A stretch of 64,000 nt of DNA from Aquabacter sp965279295 (GTDB taxonomy: Bacteria; Pseudomonadota; Alphaproteobacteria; Rhizobiales; Xanthobacteraceae). The stretch lies in the NCBI GenBank assembly GCA_965279295.1, contig CBDIHQ010000010.1; one strand, written 5' to 3'. This document shows positions 8,477-17,121 of this stretch, piece after piece. Numbering within the stretch: the first letter of the stretch is position 1; each line of letters opens with the position of its first letter. The translations under genes and the position numbers were made by a program. The notes under the pieces are model-generated. The model was not told the DNA's origin and did not search any database. It saw only the letters and a program-made list of their open reading frames with translations.

Positions 8477-8865
8477 CGAACGGGACGTCAGCCGGGACGG
8501 TGCAAGCCCCCGAGACCTTCTTCCGCCAGTCCTTGCGTGAGGGCGTGTTCCGCCTTCCCTTCTGCTCCGTCACCGACAAGGCGGTGTTCTATCCGCGCGT
8601 GCTCTCGCCCTATTCCGGCACGCCATTGACGGAATGGCGCGAGGTGAGCGGAGACGGCACGGTCTATTCAACCACGACCGTGCGCCGGAAGCCCGAACAA
8701 GGCGGCGACTACAATATCAGCCTGATCGATCTCGACGAGGGCGCGCGGATGATGTCGCGGGTGGAGGATATCCCCCCCGGCGAGGTGCGCATCGGCCTGC
8801 GGGTATCGGCGCGCATCTCGGATGCCGGCGGCGAGCCCCTGATCATCTTCACACCCAGGGCCTGA
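8473..8865 (+). CDS. OB-fold (DUF35-type) partner of thiolase
   Basis: The 130-residue protein starts at a GTG that overlaps the upstream stop by 4 nt. The layout is that of DUF35 acyl-CoA-associated proteins: an N-terminal helix (ETFFRQSLREGVFRLPFCSV), a ribbon region, then an OB-fold strand set (EVSGDGTVYSTTTVRRKPEQ and EVRIGLRVSARI). These proteins bind thiolase-fold partners, as in the Ltp2-ChsH2 retro-aldolase and PhlACB. The usual four zinc-ribbon cysteines are reduced to one (FCSVTDKAVFYPRVLSPYSG), so zinc binding is probably lost. The thiolase gene starts 2 bp downstream. Confidence 0.75.
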   Translation: MTNGTSAGTVQAPETFFRQSLREGVFRLPFCSVTDKAVFYPRVLSPYSGTPLTEWREVSGDGTVYSTTTVRRKPEQGGDYNISLIDLDEGARMMSRVEDIPPGEVRIGLRVSARISDAGGEPLIIFTPRA

Positions 8866-8867
8866 CC

Positions 8868-10019
8868 ATGGCGCATCCTCTGAGAGCGAAGGCGTCGGTC
8901 GTCGGCGTCGGCACCACAGCGACATGGGACAATCCCGGCTTTTCCGCCATGGACCAGATGGGGCTGGCGGTCGCGGCGGCAGCGGCGGACGCCGGGCTAT
9001 CGGTGCGCGACATAGATGGGCTGTTCTTCGCCAGCCTCGGGCATCTCATGCCGGCACTGACGGCGACGGAATATCTCGGCCTGCGCCCCAAGGTGATCGG
9101 CGGCACCAATATCGGCGGCGCCTCCTTCATGGAGCATCTGCTCTCGGCCGTTCAGGCGTTGGATGCCGGCCTCTGCGACACCGTCTGCATCTGCTACGGC
9201 TCGAACCAAAGGTCCGCTGGCGGCAAGCTTCTGAACATTTCCGAGCCGGCAATCTGGGAGGCGCCCTACCACCCCCGCACGCCGGTCTCGCAATATGCGC
9301 TTGCCGCCCAGCGGCACATGCACCAGTTCGGCACCACGCGGGAGCATCTGGCGGAAGTGGCGGTGGCGGCCCGCGCCTGGGCGCGGCTCAATCCGGCGGC
9401 CTTCTCCCGCGGCCCGCTAAGCATTGCCGACGTGCTCAGCGCGCGCATGCTCTCCGATCCCCTGACGCAACTCGACTGCTGCCTCGTCACTGATGGCGGC
9501 GGGGCACTGATCCTGCAACGGCGCGAGCAGGCGACCGACCGACCGCAACCGCCGGTTCATGTGCTGGGTGTCGGCGTCGCCGCGAGCCACCGCTTCATCA
9601 GTTCCATGCCGGACCTGACCGTGACGTCGGCGGTCGAATCGGGCCAGCGCGCCTACGCGATGGCCGGCATCGGCTCGGCCGAGGTGGATGTGATCCAGCT
9701 CTATGACGCCTTCACCATCAACACGATCCTGTTCCTGGAAGACCTCGGCTTCTGCCCGAAGGGCGAAGGCGGACGCTTCGTCGAGGGCGGCGCCATCGCG
9801 CCCGGTGGCGCGCTGAAGGTCAACACCAATGGCGGCGGCCTCTCCTGCTGCCATCCCGGCATGTATGGCGTGTTCGCCATGATCGAGGCCGTGGTCCAGC
9901 TCCGCGGCACCGCCGGAGACCGGCAGGCGAAGGGCGCCAACATCGCCCTCGCCCACGGCAACGGCGGCGTCCTTTCGGGCCAGGCGACGGCGATTTTCGG
10001 AAGCGTAGGGACCGCCTAG
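8868..10019 (+). CDS. Thiolase family protein (SCP-x/DitF-like)
   Basis: This is a 383-residue thiolase-fold protein starting at ATG 8868. The N-half includes DIDGLFFASLGHLMPALTAT and CDTVCICYGSNQRSAGGK. The C-half includes VDVIQLYDAFTINTILFLED and the NTNGGGLSCCHPGMYGVF block with the histidine typical of lipid-transfer thiolases, then AHGNGGVLSGQATAI. This branch acts on CoA thioesters in side-chain or ring-fission catabolism, either as thiolase or, with a DUF35 partner, as an aldolase. The partner is the gene just upstream. The substrate is not evident. Confidence 0.85.
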   Translation: MAHPLRAKASVVGVGTTATWDNPGFSAMDQMGLAVAAAAADAGLSVRDIDGLFFASLGHLMPALTATEYLGLRPKVIGGTNIGGASFMEHLLSAVQALDAGLCDTVCICYGSNQRSAGGKLLNISEPAIWEAPYHPRTPVSQYALAAQRHMHQFGTTREHLAEVAVAARAWARLNPAAFSRGPLSIADVLSARMLSDPLTQLDCCLVTDGGGALILQRREQATDRPQPPVHVLGVGVAASHRFISSMPDLTVTSAVESGQRAYAMAGIGSAEVDVIQLYDAFTINTILFLEDLGFCPKGEGGRFVEGGAIAPGGALKVNTNGGGLSCCHPGMYGVFAMIEAVVQLRGTAGDRQAKGANIALAHGNGGVLSGQATAIFGSVGTA

Positions 10020-10086
10020 GCGTCCCGCATCAAAGCCTTGCGGCCTGGAACCTGAAACCAGAGCCGCTGCAATAGGGAGAACGCGT

Positions 10087-10854
10087 ATGAAGGACGGCTT
10101 CGTTCAGACCAAGACCCACGGGCGCATCCATTATCTGGAAGCGGGCGCGGGCAAGACGATAATCCTGCTGCACTCGAACGGTAATTCCGGCTACGAGTAT
10201 GACGAGACCATCGAGTTCCTCGCCAAGAACAACCGGGTCATCGCCTGGGATCAGCCGGGCCACGGGGATTCCGAGCCGATCAAGCGCCACTACACCGTCG
10301 GTGACTATGCCGACGCGGTGGTTGAATTCATGGACGCGCTGGGCATCGCCACCGCCAGCGTCTTCGGCTCCTCCATCGGCGGCACCATCGCGCTCGACCT
10401 CGGTGTGCGCCATGCCGCGCGCATCGAGAAGCTGTTCATCTGCGAGTCGCCGGTGCGCACAAAGGAAGAGTGGGACGAGCGCTGGCTTGCCACCGAGCGG
10501 GGGTACACCGTTCCCGTGCAGACCGAGGCACAGGTCAAGCCGCGCCTGCGACAGTTGAAAGACGGTGTTCTGGAGCGTTGGAACATGGATCGGCTCAAGG
10601 CCGGCACCTGGGCCATGATGGACGTGATGTGGTCGCTGCGCGAATATGACGTGCACGGCATGATGTCCAAGGTCACCACGTCCACCATGATCGTCTACGG
10701 CGACAAGACCCCCCACCCGCGCGGCCTCGCCACCTTCATGGGCAAGGTTGCCGGCGCCTCGGGCACCGAGATGAAGGACTGCGGGCATTTCCCCATGCTG
10801 GACGACGCCGAGGCCCTCGCCGACATGATGAACGGCTTTATCCATGGCGCATGA
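10087..10854 (+). CDS. Alpha/beta hydrolase
   Basis: The 255-residue alpha/beta-hydrolase has an oxyanion region ILLHSNGNSGYEYD, a nucleophile elbow GSSIGG (Ser96), and a catalytic His in DCGHFPMLDD near the C-terminus. It resembles meta-cleavage-product hydrolases and other C-C or ester hydrolases with small lid domains. It is the fourth gene of the flavin-reductase operon and overlaps the next gene by 11 nt. It probably hydrolyses a ring-cleavage or ester intermediate, but this is inference. Confidence 0.82.
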   Translation: MKDGFVQTKTHGRIHYLEAGAGKTIILLHSNGNSGYEYDETIEFLAKNNRVIAWDQPGHGDSEPIKRHYTVGDYADAVVEFMDALGIATASVFGSSIGGTIALDLGVRHAARIEKLFICESPVRTKEEWDERWLATERGYTVPVQTEAQVKPRLRQLKDGVLERWNMDRLKAGTWAMMDVMWSLREYDVHGMMSKVTTSTMIVYGDKTPHPRGLATFMGKVAGASGTEMKDCGHFPMLDDAEALADMMNGFIHGA

Positions 10855-11428
10855 CGAGACGGGCGGCACCCTGCCGCCCCGCATGCCCCTGATCGCGGAC
10901 GAGGACCTCTCGCCCGCACAGCGCGAGGCTATGGCCGAACTGGTCTCGGGACCGCGCGGACGGGTACGCGGCCCCTTTGTGCCGATGCTGCGCAGCCCCG
11001 AATTCATGCGCCGTGCGCAGAAGCTCGGGGAATATCTGCGCTTTGATTCCGCCCTGCCGCCGCGCGTCAGCGAGATGATCATTCTCGTGACGGCACGGCA
11101 GTGGTCGCAGGATTTCGAATTCCACGTCCATGCGCCGATCGCGCTGGAACGCGGGCTCGATCCGAGCGCGGTGGAGGACATTTCCTTTGGGCGTGTCCCC
11201 GCCAAGCTCGCGGACGACGAACGCGTCGCCTACGATTTCTGCACCACGGTGCAGGAGACCCATCAGGCGGATGACGCGGTCTATCAGCAGATGACGCAGG
11301 CGTTCGGCGAGAAGGGCGTGATCGATGCCCTGGGGATCATCGGCTACTACACCATGCTCGCCATGATCCTGAACGTCAGCCGCACCCCCCTGCCCGACGG
11401 CGCCGCGACCCTCCCTGCTCTGTCCTGA
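10844..11428 (+). CDS. Carboxymuconolactone decarboxylase-family protein
   Basis: The 194-residue protein has the AhpD-like helical core typical of the CMD family: LSPAQREAMAELVSGPRGRV, then LPPRVSEMIILVTARQWSQD and FEFHVHAPIALERGLD. There is no CxxC pair, so it is unlikely to be an AhpD-type peroxidase. The Glu-Phe-His motif fits decarboxylase-like or uncharacterised catabolic members. It overlaps the hydrolase gene by 11 nt and is the last gene of the operon, 27 bp before a strong terminator. Confidence 0.8.
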   Translation: MAHDETGGTLPPRMPLIADEDLSPAQREAMAELVSGPRGRVRGPFVPMLRSPEFMRRAQKLGEYLRFDSALPPRVSEMIILVTARQWSQDFEFHVHAPIALERGLDPSAVEDISFGRVPAKLADDERVAYDFCTTVQETHQADDAVYQQMTQAFGEKGVIDALGIIGYYTMLAMILNVSRTPLPDGAATLPALS

Positions 11429-11455
11429 ACATCCGGCGACAATCGCCACAGACAT

Positions 11456-11489
11456 AACCGCCCCGGCCGACCCGCCGGGGCGGTTTTTT
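11456..11489 (+). terminator. Rho-independent terminator of the thiolase operon
   Basis: A perfect 12-bp stem, AACCGCCCCGGC (11456-11467) with GCCGGGGCGGTT (11474-11485), encloses a 6-nt loop and runs into six T residues. It lies 27 bp after the CMD-family gene. Confidence 0.9.
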
Positions 11490-11514
11490 GTGCCCCGTCG
11501 CATCGGGCTACGCA

Positions 11515-11543
11515 CAAAAAATACGCCGCCCGGAGAGGCGGCG
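11515..11543 (-). terminator. Rho-independent terminator of the ABC importer operon
   Basis: On the minus strand CGCCGCC-TCTCCG-GGCGGCG is followed by TATTTTTTG. The 7-bp stem (11524-11530 with 11537-11543) and T-run lie about 30 bp after the permease stop, back to back with the opposite-strand terminator. Confidence 0.8.
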
Positions 11544-11573
11544 CATTCCCGGCGAAGTCGTGGGGCTTGTCGG

Positions 11574-13310
11574 CTAATGGTCCAGCAGTGAACTCCCGCT
11601 CCAGCTCAGGGCGATGAAGCCGGCGAGCAGGAACACCACCTGCACCATGGCGAGCGCCGCCACATAGAGGAAGTTCTGCTCGCTCAATATCACCATCACC
11701 ACGCTGATGGTCTCGGTGCCCTGCCCGTACAGCAGGATGGTGGAGCCGAGTTCGCGCACCAGGATGATGAACAGCATCAGCCAGCTCGCCGTCATGGCCG
11801 GCCGCATCAGCGGCAGCACCACATAGCGCATGGTCTGGAACCAGTTCGCGCCCGAGGCGCGGGCACTGTGCTCCAGCTCCGGGCCGAGCGACAGGAACAT
11901 GGCGCTCATGGACCGCAGCGCGAGCGGGAAATAATGCGCGACATAGGCGATAAGCAGGATCCACAGCGTGGCGTAGAGCGGCGTGCCGATCAGCATGATC
12001 AGGAAGCCGAGGCCAAAGATGATGCCGGGCATGCCGATGGGCAACGCCAGAACCGCCGTCATGAAGCGGCTGAACGGCGTGGTGTGGGTCTTCAAGTAGT
12101 AGGCCTGCAGCAGGCCGAGGCCGACGCCCAGCGAGGCGCCTGCGAACGACAGGAACAGGCTGTTGACGATGGCGCCGCGCGTCAGCTCGTAATGGAAAAG
12201 CACATGCTCGAAGTTCGAGAGGCTGGCGCGCGAGGGATCGAACGTACCGGTCCACAGCTTGGACAGCGCCGCGAGCATCACGACGACGAGAGGCAGGATG
12301 GCGCCCAAGAACACATAGGCTCCCTGAATGAACAGGGCGGCCGCCTTGGCTTTGGGGCCGAGCACCACCAGGCGCGGTCGATACCCCTTGCCCGTCACCG
12401 TATCGAAGCGGCGCTTCGCGGTGTAGCGGCTCTGGAGCACCGAGAACATCATGGTCACGAGGATCATGAACACGCCCAGCGCAGCCGCCCGCCCGAGATC
12501 CGAGGGATAATTCACCGCCTCGAAAATCTGGTTTGGAATGGTGGGAATCGCCTTGGGCGTGGTGAGGACCAGCGGTACGTCGAACAGCCCGGCGCTGGTG
12601 ACGAACACAATCATACTGCCGGACAGCAGCGCCGGCATCAGCAGCGGCAGGGTTATCTTGCGCGCCGTCAGCCAGAAGCGGGCACCATGCACCCGCGCCG
12701 CATCCTCCAGCGCGCCGTCCATGCCGCGCATCGGGCCGATGACGAAGAGATAGATGTAGGGCGTATAGAACAGCGTCAGCACCCAGATCACGCCGGCAAT
12801 GCTGTTGATGTTGATGAAGGAGAGGTCGAGGCCCAGGTGTCGCCGGGCCAGATTCTGCATGATGCCGCTATGGGAGGCGGCAAGATACTGCCACGCCATC
12901 GCGCCAACATAAGGAGACGCGAAGAACGGCAGCAGGTTGAGCAGCGCCCAGGTGCGCCGTCCCGGCATGTCGGTGCGTGCCACCAGGAAGGCCAGCACGC
13001 AGCCGAGGATACCCGCGAACAGCGTCACACAGATGCCGGTCGCCAGCGTGTTGAGGAGCGCTTGCGCGACGCGTGCGCTGGTGAGGAGATCGAGGAAGTT
13101 GGCGAGCCCGAACCACTCTTTCTGCCCCGCGGAGACCGTGGCGCTGCGCATGAAGGTGCTGACGATCGGCCCCGCGACCAGGACCACGCCAAGCCCGACG
13201 GCCCCCGCTGGGATTGCCCACTCCAGAAGGCGCCGCATCCTGACCCCGCGCGGGGTCGTGCGCAGCGCCTCCTTCAAGAGGCCGTCGTCACCATTTGCGA
13301 CCACAGACAT
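11574..13310 (-). CDS. ABC transporter permease, fused two-domain (FbpB-like)
   Basis: The 578-residue inner-membrane protein holds two tandem BPD_transp_1 domains, about residues 20-300 and 340-570, with about 12 membrane segments. Each half carries an EAA-type loop: EDAARVHGARFWLTARKITLPLLMP near residue 205 and EHSARASGANWFQTMRYVVLPLM near residue 500. Duplicated permeases of this length are typical of Fe(III)/2-aminoethylphosphonate/spermidine-type importers. The binding protein and ATPase lie upstream on the same strand, and a terminator follows. Confidence 0.88.
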   Translation of the reverse strand: MSVVANGDDGLLKEALRTTPRGVRMRRLLEWAIPAGAVGLGVVLVAGPIVSTFMRSATVSAGQKEWFGLANFLDLLTSARVAQALLNTLATGICVTLFAGILGCVLAFLVARTDMPGRRTWALLNLLPFFASPYVGAMAWQYLAASHSGIMQNLARRHLGLDLSFININSIAGVIWVLTLFYTPYIYLFVIGPMRGMDGALEDAARVHGARFWLTARKITLPLLMPALLSGSMIVFVTSAGLFDVPLVLTTPKAIPTIPNQIFEAVNYPSDLGRAAALGVFMILVTMMFSVLQSRYTAKRRFDTVTGKGYRPRLVVLGPKAKAAALFIQGAYVFLGAILPLVVVMLAALSKLWTGTFDPSRASLSNFEHVLFHYELTRGAIVNSLFLSFAGASLGVGLGLLQAYYLKTHTTPFSRFMTAVLALPIGMPGIIFGLGFLIMLIGTPLYATLWILLIAYVAHYFPLALRSMSAMFLSLGPELEHSARASGANWFQTMRYVVLPLMRPAMTASWLMLFIILVRELGSTILLYGQGTETISVVMVILSEQNFLYVAALAMVQVVFLLAGFIALSWSGSSLLDH

Positions 13311-13366
13311 ACACGTCTCCTCACCCGCGCAGGGTCCTGTTTCTTAACTTTGAAGGCGGGCGCCGA

Positions 13367-14464
13367 TCACTGATTGAACAGCGTCATCCATTCCTTGCGG
13401 GCGGCCTGCATGTCTTCGGTGGTCATGTCGTTCCAGTTGATCTTGATGGCATTCAGGGTGTCGATCGCCGGGGCGAATTCCGGCAGCGGGCTCTTGAAGC
13501 CGTCGCGGCCCGAGATCATCGCTTCGCGGCTGACGATGATGTTCTGCCCCTCGTCGGAGAGGATGAAGTCGAACATCAGCTTCGCAGCGGCGGGGTGTGG
13601 TGCGCCGTTCATGATGAAGATGTTCTGCGGCAGGACGACAATGCCCTCCTTCGGCAGCAGGAACTTCAGCGAGGCGCCCTTCTGGTTGAACTGGTAGACG
13701 CGGGTCGGCATGCCCATGAAGGCCATGGTGTCCTCACCCGTCACCACGCGCGAGGCGATGGTTTCGGACTTGGGAATGAACGCCGGCTTCTTGGCCGCGA
13801 GCTGCTCCATATAGGGCTTACCCAGCACCTGACGCAGGCCGATATAAGTCATGATGGTCGCGTCGGAAGCCGCGCCGTTGCCGACGCTGAAGCGGCCGGT
13901 CTGAAGCGCAGCCAGCACGTCGTTCCAGGAGGTGCCGCTGAACTTGTTGGTCTCGCCATTCCAGACGGGAACGAACGTGTAGGCGCCATTGAAGAGGAAG
14001 TAGTCCTTCTTGCCGAAGCCGTCGTCCAGCGCGGTCTTGAAGTGCGCGTAGGCGGGGGACTCATACTTCATGATGTTCCCGGCCTTCACCTGCTCGCTCA
14101 CCCAGATGGGCGAGGCGACGGCCGCGATATCCACCGTCGCGCGGCCGGATTTGAACTCCTGCTCAAGGCGGGTGATCATGTTGCTCGGCGCGATTTCACT
14201 GAAATCCACGGCAAAGGAGGACGGGAGGCCGTAATGCGCGACGAAGGCCTTGGTCAGCGCGTTCTTGGTCTCCGGCTGCATGACCGTGTCCCAATAGGCG
14301 AGACGGCCTTCCTTGGCGGCCTGGGCGATGAGCGGCGTGAGACGCGCCTTCTCTTCCGCCGAGGCAGTCTTGAACACAGGCGCGTCCTGCGCGGCGGCAA
14401 CGCCAGACATGAGCGGCGTGAGCATGAGCGCGAGAACGCTCAAGCCGGTGGCGATACGGTTCAT
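13367..14464 (-). CDS. ABC transporter substrate-binding protein (Fe/spermidine type)
   Basis: The protein has 365 residues from ATG 14464, which has GGGGAG 7 nt upstream. A Sec signal peptide spans residues 1-25 (LSVLALMLTPLMSGVAAAQ). The mature part is a type II periplasmic binding fold: LTPLIAQAAKEGRLAYWDT, EFKSGRATVDIAAVASPIW and EGQNIIVSREAMISGRDG, as in AfuA/FbpA-like proteins. It delivers the ligand to the fused permease encoded 56 bp downstream. The ligand is unknown. The gene's position next to a LysR and a flavin monooxygenase suggests an organic substrate rather than iron. Confidence 0.86.
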   Translation of the reverse strand: MNRIATGLSVLALMLTPLMSGVAAAQDAPVFKTASAEEKARLTPLIAQAAKEGRLAYWDTVMQPETKNALTKAFVAHYGLPSSFAVDFSEIAPSNMITRLEQEFKSGRATVDIAAVASPIWVSEQVKAGNIMKYESPAYAHFKTALDDGFGKKDYFLFNGAYTFVPVWNGETNKFSGTSWNDVLAALQTGRFSVGNGAASDATIMTYIGLRQVLGKPYMEQLAAKKPAFIPKSETIASRVVTGEDTMAFMGMPTRVYQFNQKGASLKFLLPKEGIVVLPQNIFIMNGAPHPAAAKLMFDFILSDEGQNIIVSREAMISGRDGFKSPLPEFAPAIDTLNAIKINWNDMTTEDMQAARKEWMTLFNQ

Positions 14465-14522
14465 AATTTCACTCCCCATTTTTATGTTTGATTACAACTG
14501 ACTGAATGCGCGCCGGCGCGGC

Positions 14523-15716
14523 CTAGCTGCTCAGGCCTATGCGGCCGTCATCCGGCAGGACCGCGCAGTCGGCGGCAAGGAACGACACCGTCACGTTGGC
14601 GCTGCGCGACGCGGTGGGTGCGTGAATCGCCCGGAGATCCATGTCGCCCATCCGCAGCAGCGTTTCCTGCTGCATACCCAGGAAGGCCCGCGCCTTCACA
14701 AGGCCCGGCACGCTCTGCATGCCCTCGATGCCCGCCGGCTCGTCGATGCGCACATGCTCCCGGCGCACGCAGAGCACCACGTCGTCGCCAATGCCGAGCG
14801 CCCGCTCGCCCTCGTGGACGCCCCATATGCGGATGTCGCCCGGCAGGTTCACCTGGATGTTGCTGACGCCGGGACGCACCGGGATCACGGCGACCGCCTT
14901 GCCGGACAGCACATTGAAGCCGAAGAAGCGCGCGACGAACGGGGTGGCGGGGCGGCGGAAGATGTCTTCCGGACCACCCGACACCTGCACCACGCCCCGA
15001 TCCATGATCATGATTTCGTCCGCGAGCGAGAACGCCTCGGACTGGTCATGCGTGACATAGATGCTGGTGAACTTGACCTTTTCCTGGAGCAGCTTCAGCT
15101 CCAGGCGCATGTCCTCGCGGCGCTGCGCGTCGAGGTTCGACATCGGCTCGTCGAACAGCACCAGCTCCGGCTCGTGAACGATGGCGCGGGCCAGCGCGAC
15201 GCGCTGCTGCTGGCCGCCGCTCAGGGCGGTGGCCGAGCGATGGCGCCAGTCGGCCAAGCCGACGATGTCTAGTATTTCGCCGACGCGCTGGTCGATCTTA
15301 TGGCGCGGCAGGCCCCGCACCATGAGGGGAAAGCCGACATTCTCGGCCACGGTCATGTGCGGCCACACCGCATAGGACTGGAACACGATGCCAAGCCCGC
15401 GCAACTCAGGCTGAAGGTTGATCTTCGCCGCCGCGTCGAACACCACCGTGTCGCCGATCTGGATGCGGCCGGTCTCCGGCGTTTCAAGGCCCGCGATGCA
15501 GCGCAGAATGGTGCTCTTGCCGCAGCCGCTGGGGCCGAGCAGGGCAAGCGAGCGCGAATGCCCGACAGAGAACGACACATCGGCGATGGCGATGAACTCG
15601 CCATACTTCTTGCCGAGACCGCTGACCTTGAGATCGACCGTGCGAGACTGCACCGGAACATCGGCCTGGCCGGGTGCAGATGACACGCTGCGAAGATTAT
15701 GTGTGGGGGATGCCAT
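14523..15716 (-). CDS. ABC transporter ATP-binding protein (PotA/FbpC type)
   Basis: The protein has 397 residues from ATG 15716. Walker A is GPSGCGKST (61-69), the signature LSGGQQQR, and Walker B LVLFDEPMSNLDAQ. The C-terminal 130 residues form a TOBE/MOP-like domain, as in PotA, FbpC and MalK, where they sense or stabilise the dimer. No clear Shine-Dalgarno precedes the ATG, and an in-frame TTG at 15776 would extend the protein by 20 residues. It is the first gene of the operon ATPase, binding protein, permease. The AT-richer 251-bp region upstream probably holds the promoter. Confidence 0.88.
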   Translation of the reverse strand: MASPTHNLRSVSSAPGQADVPVQSRTVDLKVSGLGKKYGEFIAIADVSFSVGHSRSLALLGPSGCGKSTILRCIAGLETPETGRIQIGDTVVFDAAAKINLQPELRGLGIVFQSYAVWPHMTVAENVGFPLMVRGLPRHKIDQRVGEILDIVGLADWRHRSATALSGGQQQRVALARAIVHEPELVLFDEPMSNLDAQRREDMRLELKLLQEKVKFTSIYVTHDQSEAFSLADEIMIMDRGVVQVSGGPEDIFRRPATPFVARFFGFNVLSGKAVAVIPVRPGVSNIQVNLPGDIRIWGVHEGERALGIGDDVVLCVRREHVRIDEPAGIEGMQSVPGLVKARAFLGMQQETLLRMGDMDLRAIHAPTASRSANVTVSFLAADCAVLPDDGRIGLSS

Positions 15717-15967
15717 AACGTCAGGCCCGACGGCATTCAGCAAGGGCGAGCCCCGCGCAGGACACGACGTACACAACCTCAGGCTCGTCCACCATTATTT
15801 CCTCGCCCAAATCCGGTCGTTATCTTTTGAACTTCAGCTTCAGCAGCTCATTCGACCGAACGAAATCTATCCAAATTTGCCAACGCCGAACACCCTCGCG
15901 ACGGCCTGGAGGGGTCCATTCCGGATAATTCACTTTTTCCGCAAACTGCAAATCCGGCCCGAATTCC

Positions 15968-16879
15968 TCACGCGCCTGCGGAGCGCGACGTGCCATAGGG
16001 AAAGGAAATTGAAGTAATCTCTTTAAGAAAATCGAGCACTGCCGCCGTCTTTCTGGAGATGTGACGCTTGGCGGGATAAAGAACCGAGATGGGAACGCCC
16101 TCTCGATCGTAGTCTGAAAGCACAGGTATCAGCGTGCCTTGCTGAAGCTCTTTTCGGAATAACCACCAGGTGGATTGCGCGATACCCAGCCCTGCCACCG
16201 CAGCTTCCCGCACCGCATCACCGTTGTGCAATGCAATACTTCCGGCAATGCGCACCGAAATCGGCTGATCCTGATGCCGGAACGTCCACTCCGACCCGTA
16301 GGGTCCGATGATACATTGATGTGTGACAAGGTCTTGCGGCACGGAGGGTGTACCATAACGCGCGATATAGGTGGGTGAAGCCACGGCAATGACCGGCCCG
16401 ACATGAAGAATACGGCGGACAAGCCGTGAATCATCGAGTTCCCGCGAAAGAACGGCGAGATCAAACCCCTCCTTTATCATGTCGACCGGTTCGTCGCTGA
16501 AGTGTATATCCAGCGAAATGCTTGGATAGCGTTCGACGAAACGCGGCAGTTCCGGCGTGAAGGTCACACGTCCGAAGGAATAGGGCATCACAAGCCGCAC
16601 CCTGCCGCTGGGAGCCGTGCCGAGTTGGCGGATGCTGCTCTCGGCTTCATCCAGCGCGGTCAATATCTCGACGCAGTGCTTGTGGAAGGCCCGGCCATAG
16701 TCCGTCAGGGCAATCTGGCGCGTGGTCCGGTTGAACAGCATGACGCCGAGATCATCTTCAAGACGTCCTATATTCTTGGTCACCGCCGAAGCGGACATGC
16801 CCAGCTTCTTCGCGGCGATCGAGAAGCCGCCATGGTCAACGACCGTATTGAAGATGACGAAAGCCTGGAATTTATCCAA
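15968..16879 (-). CDS. LysR-family transcriptional regulator
   Basis: The 303-residue LysR protein starts at a TTG with GGAG 8 nt upstream. No ATG fits the HTH start. The HTH covers residues 1-60 (FVIFNTVVDHGGFSIAAKKL, ASAVTKNIGRLEDDLGVMLF). The effector domain shows YSFGRVTFTPELPRFVERYP and DAVREAAVAGLGIAQSTWW. It lies between the ABC importer operon and the LLM monooxygenase, all on the minus strand. It is the likely regulator of one or both, inferred from position. Confidence 0.85.
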   Translation of the reverse strand: MDKFQAFVIFNTVVDHGGFSIAAKKLGMSASAVTKNIGRLEDDLGVMLFNRTTRQIALTDYGRAFHKHCVEILTALDEAESSIRQLGTAPSGRVRLVMPYSFGRVTFTPELPRFVERYPSISLDIHFSDEPVDMIKEGFDLAVLSRELDDSRLVRRILHVGPVIAVASPTYIARYGTPSVPQDLVTHQCIIGPYGSEWTFRHQDQPISVRIAGSIALHNGDAVREAAVAGLGIAQSTWWLFRKELQQGTLIPVLSDYDREGVPISVLYPAKRHISRKTAAVLDFLKEITSISFPYGTSRSAGA

Positions 16880-17026
16880 GGTGTTTACTCCGGGCTGCCG
16901 CGCCCCGCATCGGACCGCGCGGGGAGATCAAATCCCCTTGCCACCCGGCCCGCAAGCCTCCGATGCACTGCCCGCAATGCGGGGTTCATGTTGCGGCGCA
17001 TATATTTCGGTGTGAATGCCGGCACC

Positions 17027-17070
17027 AAAAGCTATCGGCCGCATCCCGATTTCCGGGAGCGGCCGATAGC
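17027..17070 (-). terminator. Rho-independent terminator after the LLM monooxygenase gene
   Basis: A perfect 12-bp stem, GCTATCGGCCGC (17031-17042) with GCGGCCGATAGC (17059-17070), continues into an inner CCCG/CGGG pairing. On the minus strand it is followed by TTTT. It lies about 50 bp after the stop of the flavin monooxygenase gene. Confidence 0.75.
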
Positions 17071-17121
17071 GCACCGAGCAAATCCGCCGGCCGTGCCGGC
17101 GGACACCGAAACCTGAGTGTG

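Noticed and set aside
10844..11428. CMD-family gene as an AhpD-type alkylhydroperoxidase
   Set aside because: No CxxC redox pair is present.
13295..14491. A 398-codon + strand frame opposite the ABC binding protein
   Set aside because: Shadow frame. The minus strand has a signal peptide, ribosome-binding site and conserved family motifs.
15717..15967. AT-richer gap considered for a small gene or ncRNA
   Set aside because: No frame with a ribosome-binding site and no strong hairpin. It is best read as the promoter region of the ABC operon.
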